From Mucor racemosus (taxonomy: Eukaryota > Mucoromycota > Mucoromycetes > Mucorales > Mucoraceae): DNA of 64,000 nucleotides. Made by a program: the position numbers and the translations under genes. The notes below the pieces were generated by a model that was not told the origin of the DNA, searched no databases, and was given only the letters and a program-made list of their open reading frames with translations. The stretch covers positions 3,038,001 to 3,102,000 of the forward strand of contig JAPEHQ010000003.1 in assembly GCA_027405735.1 (NCBI GenBank), given 5' to 3'. This document shows, piece by piece, positions 1 through 11,399 of this stretch (position 1 is its first letter; each line of letters starts with the position of its first letter).

Positions 1-46
1 ATGAATATTCGCTACTAAAGTATTACTTTACTAACTAACTTTGTAG

Positions 47-883
47 GTAGTAAAGCTACTTAAAGCAAGGCTACAATATGCACAAATCAAATTACAAACA
101 GGCATGTCAACAGAAGATTTACAACAGATCGAGCGTGCCTTTTTAAGCTCACCCCGCCAGCCCCGACGTCCCTTACCAACAGAGTTTCCTCCCACCCCTC
201 AATCATCATCACCACATTCACGTCGAAGCAAAAGAATGCTATTATCAGCAATGACACCAACACAAAATTCATGGAGAAAGAAGAAGAGAATTAGGGAGCA
301 AAAGAAAAATGAATTGATTGAAGGTGAAGCTGCAGCAAGACCAATCTTGATGCTCAGTTCTTCTTTACCTTCTGCCTCTTCTTCTTCTACATCTAGACAT
401 AATACAACGACGGCTACATTTTCAGCACCTCATAATACTGTCATAAATAGCGCAAGCTCTGTGGGATCTGTTTCTTCTCCAGAAGGAATGATGCAAAGAT
501 ACTCTTCTTTACATTTGTATAAACATATTGAACAACAGCATCCATCTGATGATCTTTTTGATGCCATTTCTAATGTTGCAAATTATGAAGAAAAGAGTAG
601 ACATATTGGGCAAGCACTGCAAAGAGAAATTCAGCTAGAACAAGTACATCATCCCCCTCCAGACATTGCTATTGATAATGACCACCAACATATTCATTAT
701 AACAGATCTCTGCCTCCTCCTCATTTACATTCGTCGCCATCGTACTATAAAGTCCCTCCTCCTCCCATGTTTGGAAGACAGTTATCAGAGGATCCGTTTC
801 ATTCAAAACCAATAATTCATGAAAATGTATCTTCCTCGCGACATAGCAGACCTCCTCCATCTCCACTTTTATCTAAAAAATAA
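47..883 (+). CDS. Whi5/Nrm1-like G1/S transcription repressor, 3' terminal exon
   Basis: This is the last exon of a gene that begins before the window. A TACTAAC-type branch sequence and a TAG acceptor (44-46) precede an open frame starting near 47 and ending at the stop at 881-883. Reading begins upstream of the first ATG (104): residues of the type LLKARLQYAQIKLQTG precede it. That stretch resembles the short Whi5/Nrm1 (GTB) motif of fungal proteins that bind SBF/MBF and repress G1/S genes. The rest is low complexity: proline-rich runs, S-rich stretches, a basic patch (KKKRIREQKK) and several SP/TP sites that could be CDK targets. The repressor role is inferred only from the short motif and the disordered, S/T-P-rich composition. 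The coding frame itself is well supported. An unrelated disordered nuclear protein is possible. Confidence 0.55.
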   Translation, partial: VVKLLKARLQYAQIKLQTGMSTEDLQQIERAFLSSPRQPRRPLPTEFPPTPQSSSPHSRRSKRMLLSAMTPTQNSWRKKKRIREQKKNELIEGEAAARPILMLSSSLPSASSSSTSRHNTTTATFSAPHNTVINSASSVGSVSSPEGMMQRYSSLHLYKHIEQQHPSDDLFDAISNVANYEEKSRHIGQALQREIQLEQVHHPPPDIAIDNDHQHIHYNRSLPPPHLHSSPSYYKVPPPPMFGRQLSEDPFHSKPIIHENVSSSRHSRPPPSPLLSKK

Positions 884-1824
884 TTACTAACCATTATCTA
901 AATTAATCTTTAATATTAATATGAAACCATCTAATTTAATTTATGTAAATCTACTATATAACTAACGGCAACAAAATATATAATTTTTGTTTCAATCATC
1001 CATAATATATTATAATTTATGCATTGTCAGTATTGATACCGAGTCAAATTTTGAGATGCAAATAGGCTTTCCTCTTGATTTTCTATGCAATACATTACTT
1101 AACAAAACTCGCGTAAAAAACATGATAACATCCTTTGGTGATATAGAATATTTCACATATATAATATGGTGTTTCACTGCATTAGTAGATGTATAAAATC
1201 TTTTAAACATGTAGAAGATAACTTAAAAAAATTCAAGGAACTGGATTTCACCTTCAAATCATTGTTTAATGAGCATATGTTGTAATAAAAAATTACTCCT
1301 AATAAAATCATGCCTTTAAAGTACCATCACTATTTAGGCTTTCTATTTCTATGGAGGAATTACAGCTTACTTGGATCAGTGTTTATAGGGATTATATTTT
1401 TATTGATTTCAATACAATTGCGCTGCATATCATAGGCACACTTTGACATTCATTTTCTAAACACAAAATAGCTTTTGAAAGTTGCCATTTGAGACTATAA
1501 TATTCAAAATATGCACCTACTATCATATAAAATTATAGAATATTAGGTTCCAAATTCGTTGAGATAGAGGTTTTGTTGTTGTTAGTTTTTCACGGCTGTA
1601 AAAAGTATGTTTCAGATGGATTTCAGATAGCTTGTAGCTCATGGCTTTCGCCCAATATTGTGTCGCTTCCCATCAAATTTTAAATCCGATGCACCTTCTC
1701 TCTATGAGACATTGATATATGCTCGAAAACAGAAGAATTAATACCAATGTATAAGCGCACTGGCCAAATATTGACAAAAATTGACCCAAAAACGATTGTG
1801 AAAAATTAAGCACGTAAATTAAAT
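884..1824. other. AT-rich intergenic stretch, nothing recognised
   Basis: No open frame with a recognisable product, RNA gene or clear repeat was seen. Short frames on both strands near 987-1210 overlap each other and look like chance. Confidence 0.5.
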
Positions 1825-2650
1825 TATTAATTTCTGTATTCACAAGATAGGTCTAATTGATTGCTACTCTGCATTTTTTGTTTCAGCAAAAAATATTGAT
1901 TCTTCGTCGAGATAATTAAAATAATAGTTCACACTACAGCTTACAGTTTATGCTAACTGAGTTCCAAGTTTTTTTTTACAAAAAATGATCGAAAAATGAT
2001 GAAAAAAACAAAATCGTTTAATGGATCAAGAACTGCAAAGTAAGTTGACCTAGAGTATTAAATCGCTTTTGTACAGTTTTAGATTCTGCATACATCTAAA
2101 TAAAAATCAAAAAAACATTCCACATTAAATTTTGCGTAAAATGCAATTGAAATTTTAAAGGTTTCTTGAAGATACACATCACTTTTTATAAGCATGTTTA
2201 AAATATGACTAATTGTAATGATGCGCAAAAACATTACCTATCGATCAAGCAATTACAGAATCTTCTAGCTGCATTTTTCGTAGAGAAAACAAAATTTTTG
2301 TCCAAATTTTTTCAGATTCAGAATTTAGGATGAGGGTATACAAGGGGAAAATGGAAGCCAGAAATGAAGGTATCTTTTTGTACACATTTTTAAGGATATC
2401 TCCACAAAAAATTAATATTTTAAAAAAACTAAACTGGATCCGAGAGAACTTAACGAGCTTAATGACATGAATGCAAAAAAAAAGTTGCTCAATTTAACCA
2501 ATATTTTGAAACCAACTATAGAAATGCCAAAAAAAACGAAAAAAATAAAAATGCTCAGAATTTTTTCATATTGAAATATGTTTCATAGCACTTTAAAACA
2601 AGTAAGTTTTATTATTAGAAAGTGTTAGTATATCTTAATTTTTTGCAGAG
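1825..2650 (+). repeat. Solo copy of repeat module R1
   Basis: This segment matches, with substitutions, segments near 8,700-9,600 (inverted), 29,560-30,450, 39,900-40,830 and 53,950-54,980 (inverted). Shared landmarks are a GATGAGGGTATACAAGGGG block at about 2,331, an AAGATAGGTCTAATTG block at about 1,844 and a TTTCGTAGAGAAAACA block at about 2,276. No coding function was recognised. Conserved frames across copies simply follow the repeat. Unlike the other copies, this one is not joined to the rest of the composite repeat. Confidence 0.75.
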
Positions 2651-3843
2651 ATATTAAGGTTCAAAGTTTTGAATTTTTCAAGCAGCGGAAGAGAGGTTTC
2701 TTTTTTAAATTTGTACTTTAATCCTTCAAAAACAGTTGTTACCTAATGAAATCAAGATACGTTATTCACATGTTTACTGCGCATTATGTGCAACTTCGAA
2801 ATTTAACCCATTTGTTATATCAAAAGATACTAATATAGAAATACTCTGCTAAAAGGTACATTTTATTAATTCATTGATGCTTTGTATTCATATGTTTTCT
2901 AAATGGTTATATGATTATCAATATTATTAATGAATTGCCGGGTATTGAGGTACTTGATATGATTTGGGAACAAATCATATACAATGGAATTTGTGGAATT
3001 GGGAATCTGTAATTGTATTATTTGAATAAGATGTAGGATTGCTTATGTTTCATTGCTACGGATTGTTCCTGAATGTTCCTGATAGTCGCTGTTAATGCTA
3101 GTGGTTATGTATGACATTTAGTATGAGTTACTAAATGTCATGCCATGTTGGATTTCAATAGTTGTTCCTGGATTTCTACATCTGGGTAAACTTATGATAT
3201 ATCACCATTTGCTACAAAAACGTAATTATAAAAAGCGATGGGAAATAGAATTATAACTCTTCTAAGTTTATTAAAGGTATAAAGTAAAGCAACGATTCAT
3301 CTACTCGATGGATCGTTGTGGTATTTATATTAAATGTTTAATTCAAATTACTAATGCAGTAATTTGATCTTCTTGGTTTTAAAGCTGATGGGAAAAGGGA
3401 TCAGCAATTACTAATTCAGGTTATACAATTATCTATAATTGTTGTTTGAGATTTTAAATTATAGTTAAGTTTCTATATTTCATAATCTTGGTTCTCACAC
3501 CAGATTCATGTTATTCATTACTAATTCAATGTGATGTGTGAAAGACTGCCAGTAGTTCACATCACCGTTATTTGATTTTATAAAAATTATCAAAGAATAT
3601 TTGAAATAACCAATATAAAATATAGCTTATACAACAAGTGCACGTTTTCATTTTCCCATTTCTACAGCAACTTGGGGAAGCTGAACCTTTGCAATTCTGT
3701 CGATCAACACTAGACGTAATTTCTAGGTGTACCTACTACCATTGAAATAGGGGCGCATTTAGATCCATATTCGGCGAGAATTGGCGCGCTGACTGACCTT
3801 ATTAATATTAGTACAGTTGTAAATAGCGGGTAACCGACCTGTT
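2651..3843. other. AT-rich intergenic stretch, nothing recognised
   Basis: No supported gene, RNA or long repeat was seen. A loosely repeated ATTACTAAT-type motif recurs between about 3,345 and 3,525. Confidence 0.4.
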
Positions 3844-3998
3844 TGCAATGAAATGACATCTTTTATAGACGAAAGTCGCCATTGCCATTTCAGATAAATA
3901 ACTGATCTCGATTTGTACCTGAATCTCGCTCCATAAGGACTGAGTTCCAATCAGATCTCAATAAGCATAACGAGGAAACTCTATATTGCTGGTACCTG
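3844..3998 (-). mobile_element. End fragment of a short TIR element, inverted relative to 4,390-5,048
   Basis: These bases are the reverse complement, with a few changes, of the right end of the insertion at 4,390-5,048. They start with TGCAATGAAATGACATC and run through a CTCCATAAGGACTGAGTTC block. It is a truncated second copy, lying just left of composite repeat copy A. Confidence 0.7.
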
Positions 3999-4389
3999 TA
4001 CAGTATATCAATCATAATATAATTGATAACAAAGATAATTTGAATGGTTTAAAACAGATGTGAGTTACTCTGATTTAACAGAATTGCCTTAATGGCGAGA
4101 TTTATCAATTTGAAATTTGGGGTTTGAAAAGTTCTGCCCATGTTCTTCGTTCGGGGACCAAATGGGAACAACGACAACAACCTGTTTGGTAACATTAAAA
4201 GTATTTATGCCTTTGTTAATTCCTGTTTGTAACACACAAAATCTTCTTCCCTACTCTTTCCTCAGCTGTTTAATTTACGTTTAAAACTACAACAAAAAGA
4301 CTAATATTTTTTTTATAAACTGAAATCAAGAAGCAGGTACAAGTACGTGTTTTTCCTATTGTTTATTTGGAAATGAATTATTAACTGCC

Positions 4390-5048
4390 TGCAATAAAAT
4401 TGAAGTAATTTTATAAAAATAAAAAATAAAATAAAAAATAAAAACGTTGATAAATACAATTATAGTCTTTCCATGGTTTTATTGTGATTAAAAGAAATCT
4501 GAAAAAAAAAGAATGATATCTTCATAAAGTATGCTATATTTATAGGAACTGTAAAATAGTGGATGTTTGTGTGTTGATGCCTATTTCACAGGGGTTCAAT
4601 CATAATGTCTTTTATTGACATTCTTTTATAAGATACTTGGTTGAGATGTTGATACTTTGTTTGATATGATAGAATATCATTAGATAGATGTTGATCTTTC
4701 AACATTCCAGTTATAATTTAAAATGCAACTGAGCTTATTTTTATGGGATGTGATTCCTTATCTAGAATTACTACAACTGCGATTTTATGAGCAGGAGTTT
4801 TGGAATATATTATTAATGCGAAATAAGTACAGCTTTCTATCATAGGTGTCGTGTTGTAGAAGGTTGTATTTTGATCAGGAATACTTCCTTTTACAGGCAC
4901 CAGCAATATAGAGTTTCCTCGTTATGCTTATTGGGATCTGATTAGAACTCAGTCCTTATGGAGCGAGATTCAGGTACGAATGGAGATCAGTTATTTTTCT
5001 GAAATGACAATGGCGACTTTGGTCTATAAAAGGTGTTATTTCATTGCA
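4390..5048. mobile_element. Short TIR insertion (MITE-like) nested in copy A
   Basis: Copies C (about 56,878) and D (about 38,010) run straight from ATTAACTG into TTAATGTTAGGGC, while copy A has 659 extra bases at that point. The ends are imperfect inverted repeats (TGCAATAAAAT against TGCAATGAAAT) and CTGCC lies on both sides as a likely target duplication. No transposase frame was recognised. The superfamily is not assigned; a 5-6 bp duplication does not decide it. Confidence 0.7.
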
Positions 5049-5415
5049 CTGCCAATGTTAGGGCGCGTTATAATATTTTTCTCGAACAAAAAAATTATCC
5101 AGGGCTTAATCATTTTGTTCCATTATCTACGTTATAATCAATGCTTTTTTGGTCTAAAGTCGATATCTACCTGGAGAAAAACTGGTGATTATAAAAGTAG
5201 GCATAGTATTGACTTGATTTGCATGGATGAATGAATAAACTCATGTTAGTCTATTTAGTTTCTAAAAAGTAGTATTTGTTTCTATTTAGTGGCCAACAGC
5301 CAAGAAGAGGAAAACAAGATGTTGTCTTGTCTACTACTGCCAACTATCAAACGTACAGCATAATTATTACTTATTAGCTTATTAATTGATTTTATCAATA
5401 AATGAATTTTTATAG

Positions 5416-5687
5416 GTCAAAAGTAAGTTTTTTCTGACAAAGCATAGAATAAATTGGTTTGGGACAAAGAGAATAAAAAGGTGACAATAGGTATCAGTGA
5501 TGGCCATGTTTATATTTATGATACTGGAAAGATAAGACTAAACCTCAACGTAAGTCACATCCAGTGCAATAATTACAAAGTAAGACTATATTATCATCAA
5601 ATAAACTACCACACAATATTAGCAGCATGTAAAAAGATTTACAGTAATAAGCTTGAATCAAGTGGGTACAGCATCATAAATTCTTGA
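5416..5687 (+). pseudogene. Dynein intermediate chain-like exon fragment (copy A)
   Basis: A TTTTTATAG acceptor precedes a frame containing NKLVWDKENKKV and ISDGHVYIYDTG, a WD40-type blade. It matches the better preserved copy at 37,520-37,635, in which a GTAAGAC donor follows the exon. Here the first part of the exon is frameshifted and the donor is mutated to ATAAGAC. The peptide resembles the C-terminal WD40 region of fungal cytoplasmic dynein intermediate chains (LNKLAW..EGK..A.G..DG....Y.VG). Trailing residues are intronic or repeat sequence. Confidence 0.55.
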
Positions 5688-6313
5688 AAAAGTTTTCAAG
5701 TATTATAAAATCTCTTATTTTTAAGACTTAAAAGGCTTAAAAGCGGAATATTAATTTAGAAAATTATTTTTGTCCAGATCATCAATTTTGACATTTTTTA
5801 AATTTTTTTTTCTGGTTTTGCAAATTTAGAGTTAATTATACTACCAATTATAAAAATAAAAAATATACACATATACAGGATTTAGCGCTCTATTAGCTCA
5901 ATAAAAAATATACGATATTTTTATTGCAAAATATTATATGAAAACCCCTTAATCAAAAAACCGTTTTAGGGGCAAAAGTACAAATTTTCATTACTTAACA
6001 TTTAATATTAAGTTTTAATCAGATGCATATTAGCTATCCCTACAAGTTTCTCTCATATTGTAGTATATTTAAACGTTGATTTTGGTATCAAAAATTGATT
6101 TTCCTGTTTTTTGATAAAAATCATGAGTGTTGGTAAGGATAAAATAAGTTTCGAAAATGTCCGCTACAAAAACTGGATTTTCAGACCATACGTGGTTAAA
6201 CATAAAAAAAGTTAAAAAAAAGAAACGCTTTTTTATTTAAAACTTAGATATACAGTACACCATAGTTGTATAAGAGACTTAGCCGTTCAATCTTGCTATG
6301 CTCAATTACGGTG

Positions 6314-6568
6314 TCACTCTACGGGCTCGCTTTTGAAATCTTTTAATGAATATATTATGATATGACATACAGTTTCTCTAGCAGAAAATGTTATGTTTAT
6401 ATTATAGTAACAGATATTGCCTATTTTGCTTAGTTTATAGTTCAGGCGCTGTAATGCTGCTTTTACGTTGGCTAAAATGTGCAATTTAGCAGAGTTTAAT
6501 TGTGCTAAATAATTTAAAGCCTTGAAAATCCTTTTACACGTGTGTTGTTTATCTCTTTTTGTTTTCAT
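6314..6568 (-). other. Conserved 84-codon frame of module f, unknown
   Basis: The frame starts MKTKRDKQHTCKRIFKAL and is shared with 33,506-33,772 (+). Decayed versions lie near 36,490-36,720 and 61,150-61,260. Recurring segments are ANVKA and LNYKLSKIGNICYYN. It could be a remnant of a transposon or captured host exon. No family was recognised. Confidence 0.3.
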
Positions 6569-7286
6569 ATTCGAAGGATATATTCACCGTTTGATAAGGC
6601 ATATCAGACTATTATCAAGCTGGTATTTTTTTCTTGTATCTGAATACGCATTCTAATATAAAGGGAATAATATTTTTGATACAGGTAGCAGTCTCTATAT
6701 TAGAGACGGATATTTTCATTTAACCGCATTTTAGGATCAAATATTAGATCAAATCCAAGGCAATAATATTTATATTTACTCAATGAAAAGCTAGAACTGG
6801 CTACAAATCCACGAAATGTTCCAGAAAAGTGATAAAATTTCAAATGATATAAAAACACAAAAAAGAATAATCTAACATCTTGCTTAATAACCATAGTTTT
6901 GATGGGAGCTAGTGTATACTTTAAAACAAATATTTTTACAGATGACAATCTTAAAATAAAATAATAAATTTAAAGAAGGTTAATTTGTTTAAATTTTATG
7001 TGTGATAAGGTAACATTTATAATCATAGATTTGGTTTGCATATAAATTCAAGCAGTAAGTGTTATTTAAGTTTATACTCGAGCAAAAACCATTGTTGCTG
7101 TAAACATAGCTATAAAAGTATTTGCAAATGATGATAATCGGAAATATATTGGCTCTTGCATGTATTGCTCTACATCAACAACGTTTTGAATTGTATTGTC
7201 TATATATAGTTTATATTGATAAAAGTAAATGTAATTTAAAAATCCATTCCAGTAAAAAAATGTAATGGAATTTTGAGAACGGCACG

Positions 7287-7600
7287 ATGCTCATGTACAA
7301 ACCAATTTGTGTCCATACGATCAGCTCATTATTATGCTCATGGTCAGATTTTATTACTATGCACAAATAGGGATAATGATATGCTTATGGGCAATTCTAC
7401 TATTATGCACACATGGGATTAATGCCATACACACGGACAGAATCTATAATTTTGCACATACAGGCTTAGCGTTGTGCTCGTGTGCAGTTTCTTTTGTTGT
7501 GCCCATGTGCATATTGTTATCTTTTTAATCATATTTAGTGGGCACAACAACTCAGGCTATTATTATAGTGTACAGCCCACCTGGGCACAACGAAATTATT
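7287..7600. repeat. Module h: degenerate palindromic GTGCACA/ATGGGCAT array
   Basis: About every 25-35 bp there is a variant of TGCTCATG, TATGCACA, GTGCCCATGTGCAT or GGGCACAA, on both strands. It recurs at 32,470-32,755 and 35,540-35,790. Such dense subterminal motifs often bind a transposase, but this is inference. Confidence 0.6.
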
Positions 7601-7687
7601 TTGTGCAGCATAGGTCGGCCGTAATCGAGGGGGTGATTAGCTGCGCTTCTAACCCGGAAAACACAAGTTCCGAAGAAAATCCGTTTA

Positions 7688-7771
7688 CACGAATTTCGAA
7701 CCCACAACCTCCCTGCTTGAACTAGCTGTAAAACGCATAAGTCTAGCAACTAGGACAAACATCCCCTCTAT
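7688..7771 (-). other. Possible tRNA-related fragment (B-box-like)
   Basis: On the minus strand a GTGGGTTCGAAATTC segment resembles a tRNA T-arm/B box, preceded at about 45 nt by TTGCTAGACTTATGCG, a poor A-box match. No complete cloverleaf could be folded by eye. Copy B (about 32,315) keeps the B-box part but lacks most of the upstream part. A SINE-like head or chance are both possible. Confidence 0.2.
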
Positions 7772-10414
7772 GTTTGCTTTTTTTAATTGCCATCCTTCTA
7801 CTTATCTGTTATTTTGTTTTTCTTGATTTGTGCAATATTGAGTAATTTGACCATATTTGTTTTTCTTTGGTATATAATCCTGCTATTTTCTGAGTATCAG
7901 TAGCAATTTGGTTTACAGAAAAATCTTTATTCCTGATCGAAATTTAAAGAAAAACCTATCATTTTTGCCCTATATCATGTAATTATGCTACTATCTAGGT
8001 ACAGTATAATAATGCAAAGCTGAATTTATTCCACTAGAAAATATAACTGAAGTTTCCAGTGAGCATATAATCAATAGATACAGAATAGCGCTACGTATAT
8101 ATACAAAAATTTAGTAGTAGATAAAACGTGTATATATATAATATAATAAAAAACAATTTCTAAATTTTTTTTCTATGTAGAAGCTAAATAATTACACTCT
8201 ATGATATTTATGTAATTATTTTTAATAAAAAAATTACAATTTACTTTGTTCGTTCTGTCCTTCACGACCTATTTTGACTTGCTGCAGTACACAAAAAAAA
8301 CTATACTCGATAAGTTAAAATGAATTCTAATACTAAATTTGAATTTTCAAAAAAAAATTGATAGTTTCAATCTTCAAAATCGGAGTATGCCTTCTTTCTA
8401 TAACTAATCTAATAATAAACATTTTTTGAGATTTACCCTAGACACTACTAAATAGAAATTAATTGATCGCATTATGCTACCTATCCCTACTAAATTTATT
8501 TTATATCTCACGAAAGACTCAAAAACACGTAAAATTCACTGCTTTTTCCTTGAAAACTGGGCCTCCTCATTTTTCATCCCTGCTCTACTTTTTGTTTTCA
8601 CTAAATAACAACAAGAAAAAATTATATGTCAATGTACCTGAGATGCTCACCTGTAATTCAAAAATAAGTATCCAGAAATATCCTATTTTTTGCAGTTGGT
8701 ATTAATTTTTCAATGCTAATGTTTCAGATTTTTTACGCGTATTTCACTGCTAATGGGTTGAAAACTTTGAGGCTTCATATCTCTAGAAAAAATTAAGCTA
8801 TACTAACACTTTCTAATAATAAAACTTGTTTTAAAGTGCACTACAACATATGTTAATATAAAAAAATTCCGAGTACTTTTATTTTTTTTCATTTTTTTTT
8901 TGGCATTTCTATAGTAGGTTTTAAAAATATTGGTTAAATTGAGTAACATTTTTTTTGCATTCATGTCATCATGCTCGTTGAGCTCTCTCGGATCCAACTT
9001 AATTTTTTTTAAAATGTTAATTTTTCGTGGAGATATCCTTAAAAATGTGTACAAAAAGATACCTTCATTTCTGACTTCCATTTTCCCTTTGTATACCCTC
9101 ATCCCAAATTCTGAATTTCAAAAAAATTTGGACAAAAATTTTGTTTTCCCAACGAAAAATGCAGCTAGAAGATTCAGTAATAGCTGGATCGATAGATAAT
9201 GGTTTTGCGCATCATGTCAATTAATTATATTTTAAAGACGCTTATAAAAAGTGACATATATCTTCGAAAAACCTCCAAAATTTCAATTGCATTTTACGCA
9301 AAATTTGATGTGGAATGTTTTTTTGATTTTTATTTAGATGTATGCAGAATCTAAAACTGTACAAAAGCGATTTAATATTCTAGGTCAACTTACTTTGCAG
9401 TTCTTGATCCATTAAACGATTTTGTTTTTTTCATCATTTTTCGATCATTTTTTGCAAAAAAAACTTGAAACTCAGTTAGCATAAACTGTAAATTGTAGTG
9501 TGAACTATTATTTTGATTATCTCGACGAAGAATCAATATTTTTTGCTGAAACAAAAAATGCAGAGTAGCAATCAATTAGACCTATCTTGTGAATACAGAA
9601 ATTAAGCCCTGGAAAATGAGTTTTAAGTTTTAAAAATAATAAACTATTATTTACAACTGCAGAAACAAAGAAAAAAATACCATCCTTGTGAATATTGGTC
9701 CAATTAATCTTCAATTATACATTATAGTGGATTTAAATATATCTTGCATAAAAAAAGTTTATACTTCTGCTTTCACAAATGACTTTGAATTGGGAAAACC
9801 ATTAGCAAAACATGATATTTCTGTCCAATAAAGCTACCTGTTGTGTCGTATATTTTCATCTTTGGTAAAGAATACTTAAAAAAGAATACAGTACGATTAA
9901 AAGAGAATGAGAAATAAATCAGTTTTTCAACTGTATAACAAAAGCAAGATATAGTTTATTTAGATATAAAATTATGGCCATTTACTGTATATTGATTTGA
10001 CATTGAGATCCTGAGATGTAATTTAAGGCACTATTGAACCATTAGATATGTTTGATAGTAATCTATGGATGGAAATGGATCAATCATAATTTAACCGTGC
10101 TTGCAGAGCTTATGAGTTACCTTGTTTCAACGTTGCGCTAAATGTGCTTGGACGTTGATCTAATAGCTACTTGATTGATTAACCACTGGGATGAAATAAT
10201 ATGGTATCATAATTGAGGTCCAAGCGTTGTTTTTGCTAATTGCTGGATAAACTTAGTACGCTAGGAGTTTCTTATATCTGATATCAAGATTTTGCACTTC
10301 AATACATGTCGTAGTCAATAAATTGTAAGATCTATTGATACTGTAGACGGTGATAACTTATGGTACTTGGTGGCATACAACAAGTAAAATGTCACTATAA
10401 ATGGATTTTCGTGC

Positions 10415-10815
10415 TTACAAGTAACGAATCGCAATAACAAGATTGTCAGTTGCTATATCTCCTGATTTAGAAACGAGATTGATGATCAACTTAGAGGATT
10501 GTCTTCTATTTGGTTTATCATGCATATAATCCTAGAAATTGAGTAAAATTCTATTTTCGACTTTTAACAAATTAATAGCTTACAACAACAATCGTCTTTA
10601 GCTGTCTCTCTAAGCTGGCATCCATCATTTTATCTTTGATATCAAATTTACGGCGGAAATAAATCAGCATGGTAGCAAGCTCTTATTCAAAGAAGATTTC
10701 TTTCAGATCATCGCATGCTTGATCAGGCTTTAGGAGCAAAATATTATTCAAGCCCATAATGTATTGAGTGTTGGACTCCACAGAGAAATCAATACTGGAT
10801 GACTTGTGAGAGTTA
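10415..10815 (-). pseudogene. Broken unrecognised gene, 3' part, two exons
   Basis: Two minus-strand exons splice in phase: 10,815-10,584 (after a TTTCCTCAG acceptor) and 10,531-10,415, joined by an intron with a GTAAGC donor and TTTCTAG acceptor. The frame reads FSVESNTQYIMGLNN ... LIYFRRKFDIKDKMMDASLE ... DYMHDKPNRRQSSKLIINLV and ends with TAA. An in-frame TAA at 10,685-10,683 interrupts it. The upstream end runs into LTR-like sequence. The protein-like composition and correct splice phase argue that it derives from a real gene, now truncated. I do not recognise the family. Confidence 0.4.
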
Positions 10816-10847
10816 CTGAGGAAATAGATTCTATTTTTATAAAGGTA

Positions 10848-11015
10848 GAATTAATAAAGAGACTAGTTGTGATTAAATCATGGAGAACGTAGGGTCTTTA
10901 TTGTAAAATGAAAAGGAAACCAAGAACTATTAGGTCTCGGTTCCTGAAGATATTTATACTACAATTTCTGTAAAACGTCAGTTCTAATAGGAATTGAAAC
11001 TGAACAAAAGGACGA
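10848..11015 (-). mobile_element. LTR-like module, minus orientation
   Basis: On the minus strand a TATAAATA box (about 10,950-10,958) is followed about 50 nt on by AATAAAGACCCTACGTTCTCC (polyA-signal-like, 10,882-10,902). Related modules lie at 27,020-27,235 (+), 61,495-61,650 (-) and 61,690-61,860 (-). The TATA plus AATAAA arrangement suits a solo LTR. Exact ends and a target duplication were not resolved. Confidence 0.5.
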
Positions 11016-11067
11016 AACCCAACGACTTGACAGCAGCAACGTTTTGGAATTGAATAAATTTAGCAAG

Positions 11068-11387
11068 CTATGCATTTGTCTCAGAGTCATCTTCTACAAC
11101 ATCTCTATCATAGCTTGCTGGTTCAACTACATATCTTCTTAAAGCAGGGCAATTTTGGCTTTGTTCACTGGTGGATTTACTGCTATGATTGGAGATACCA
11201 TTATTGTTGATTTGGTTCGTAACACTTGAAGATTTGATTTGACCAATATCAATTGACAAGCCTGATACAGAACTACAAATGCAGAGAAATGGTAAGTTTT
11301 GAGATTTATGCTATAGAAAAGAACCTACTATTGAGTAGACGATGATGGTCTTTGGGGTGGTGATTTACTAAGGTACATCTGTATCAT
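11068..11387 (-). CDS. Possible small spliced gene, Ser/Asn-rich, unrecognised
   Basis: Exons 11,387-11,329 and 11,272-11,068 join in phase through a GTAGGT donor and a TTTGTAG acceptor to give about 87 residues. The sequence is polar (SPPQRPSSSTQY, INNNGISNHSSKSTSEQSQ) and ends in an acidic tail. It has no recognisable domain. It may be the upstream part of the broken gene at 10,415-10,815, separated from it by the LTR-like module, but no junction shows this. Confidence 0.25.
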
Positions 11388-11399
11388 ATTCTATTCAAT

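Larger units (their letters stand above)
4002..10392 (+). repeat. Composite repeat copy A (plus orientation)
   Basis: A 6.4 kb segment whose parts recur at 29,545-35,505, 35,540-41,170 and 53,735-61,450. Module order from left is: a (4,002-5,240, interrupted by an insertion), intron plus dynein-like exon (5,240-5,540), e (to 6,250), f (6,300-6,570), g (6,700-7,000), h (7,287-7,600, a degenerate GTGCACA/ATGGGCAT array), i (7,600-7,800), j (8,000-8,700), R1 (8,700-9,600, inverted relative to 1,825-2,650) and l (9,700-10,392). No intact transposase-like frame was found. The copies differ by many substitutions, so this is an old or degenerate family. Confidence 0.8.

Noticed and set aside
8803..9199. 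Conserved overlapping frames in R1 (also 29,963-30,229 and 40,352-40,631) as transposon proteins
   Set aside because: Both strands are open over the same stretch, and similarity between copies follows the DNA repeat. No family motif or catalytic pattern is visible.
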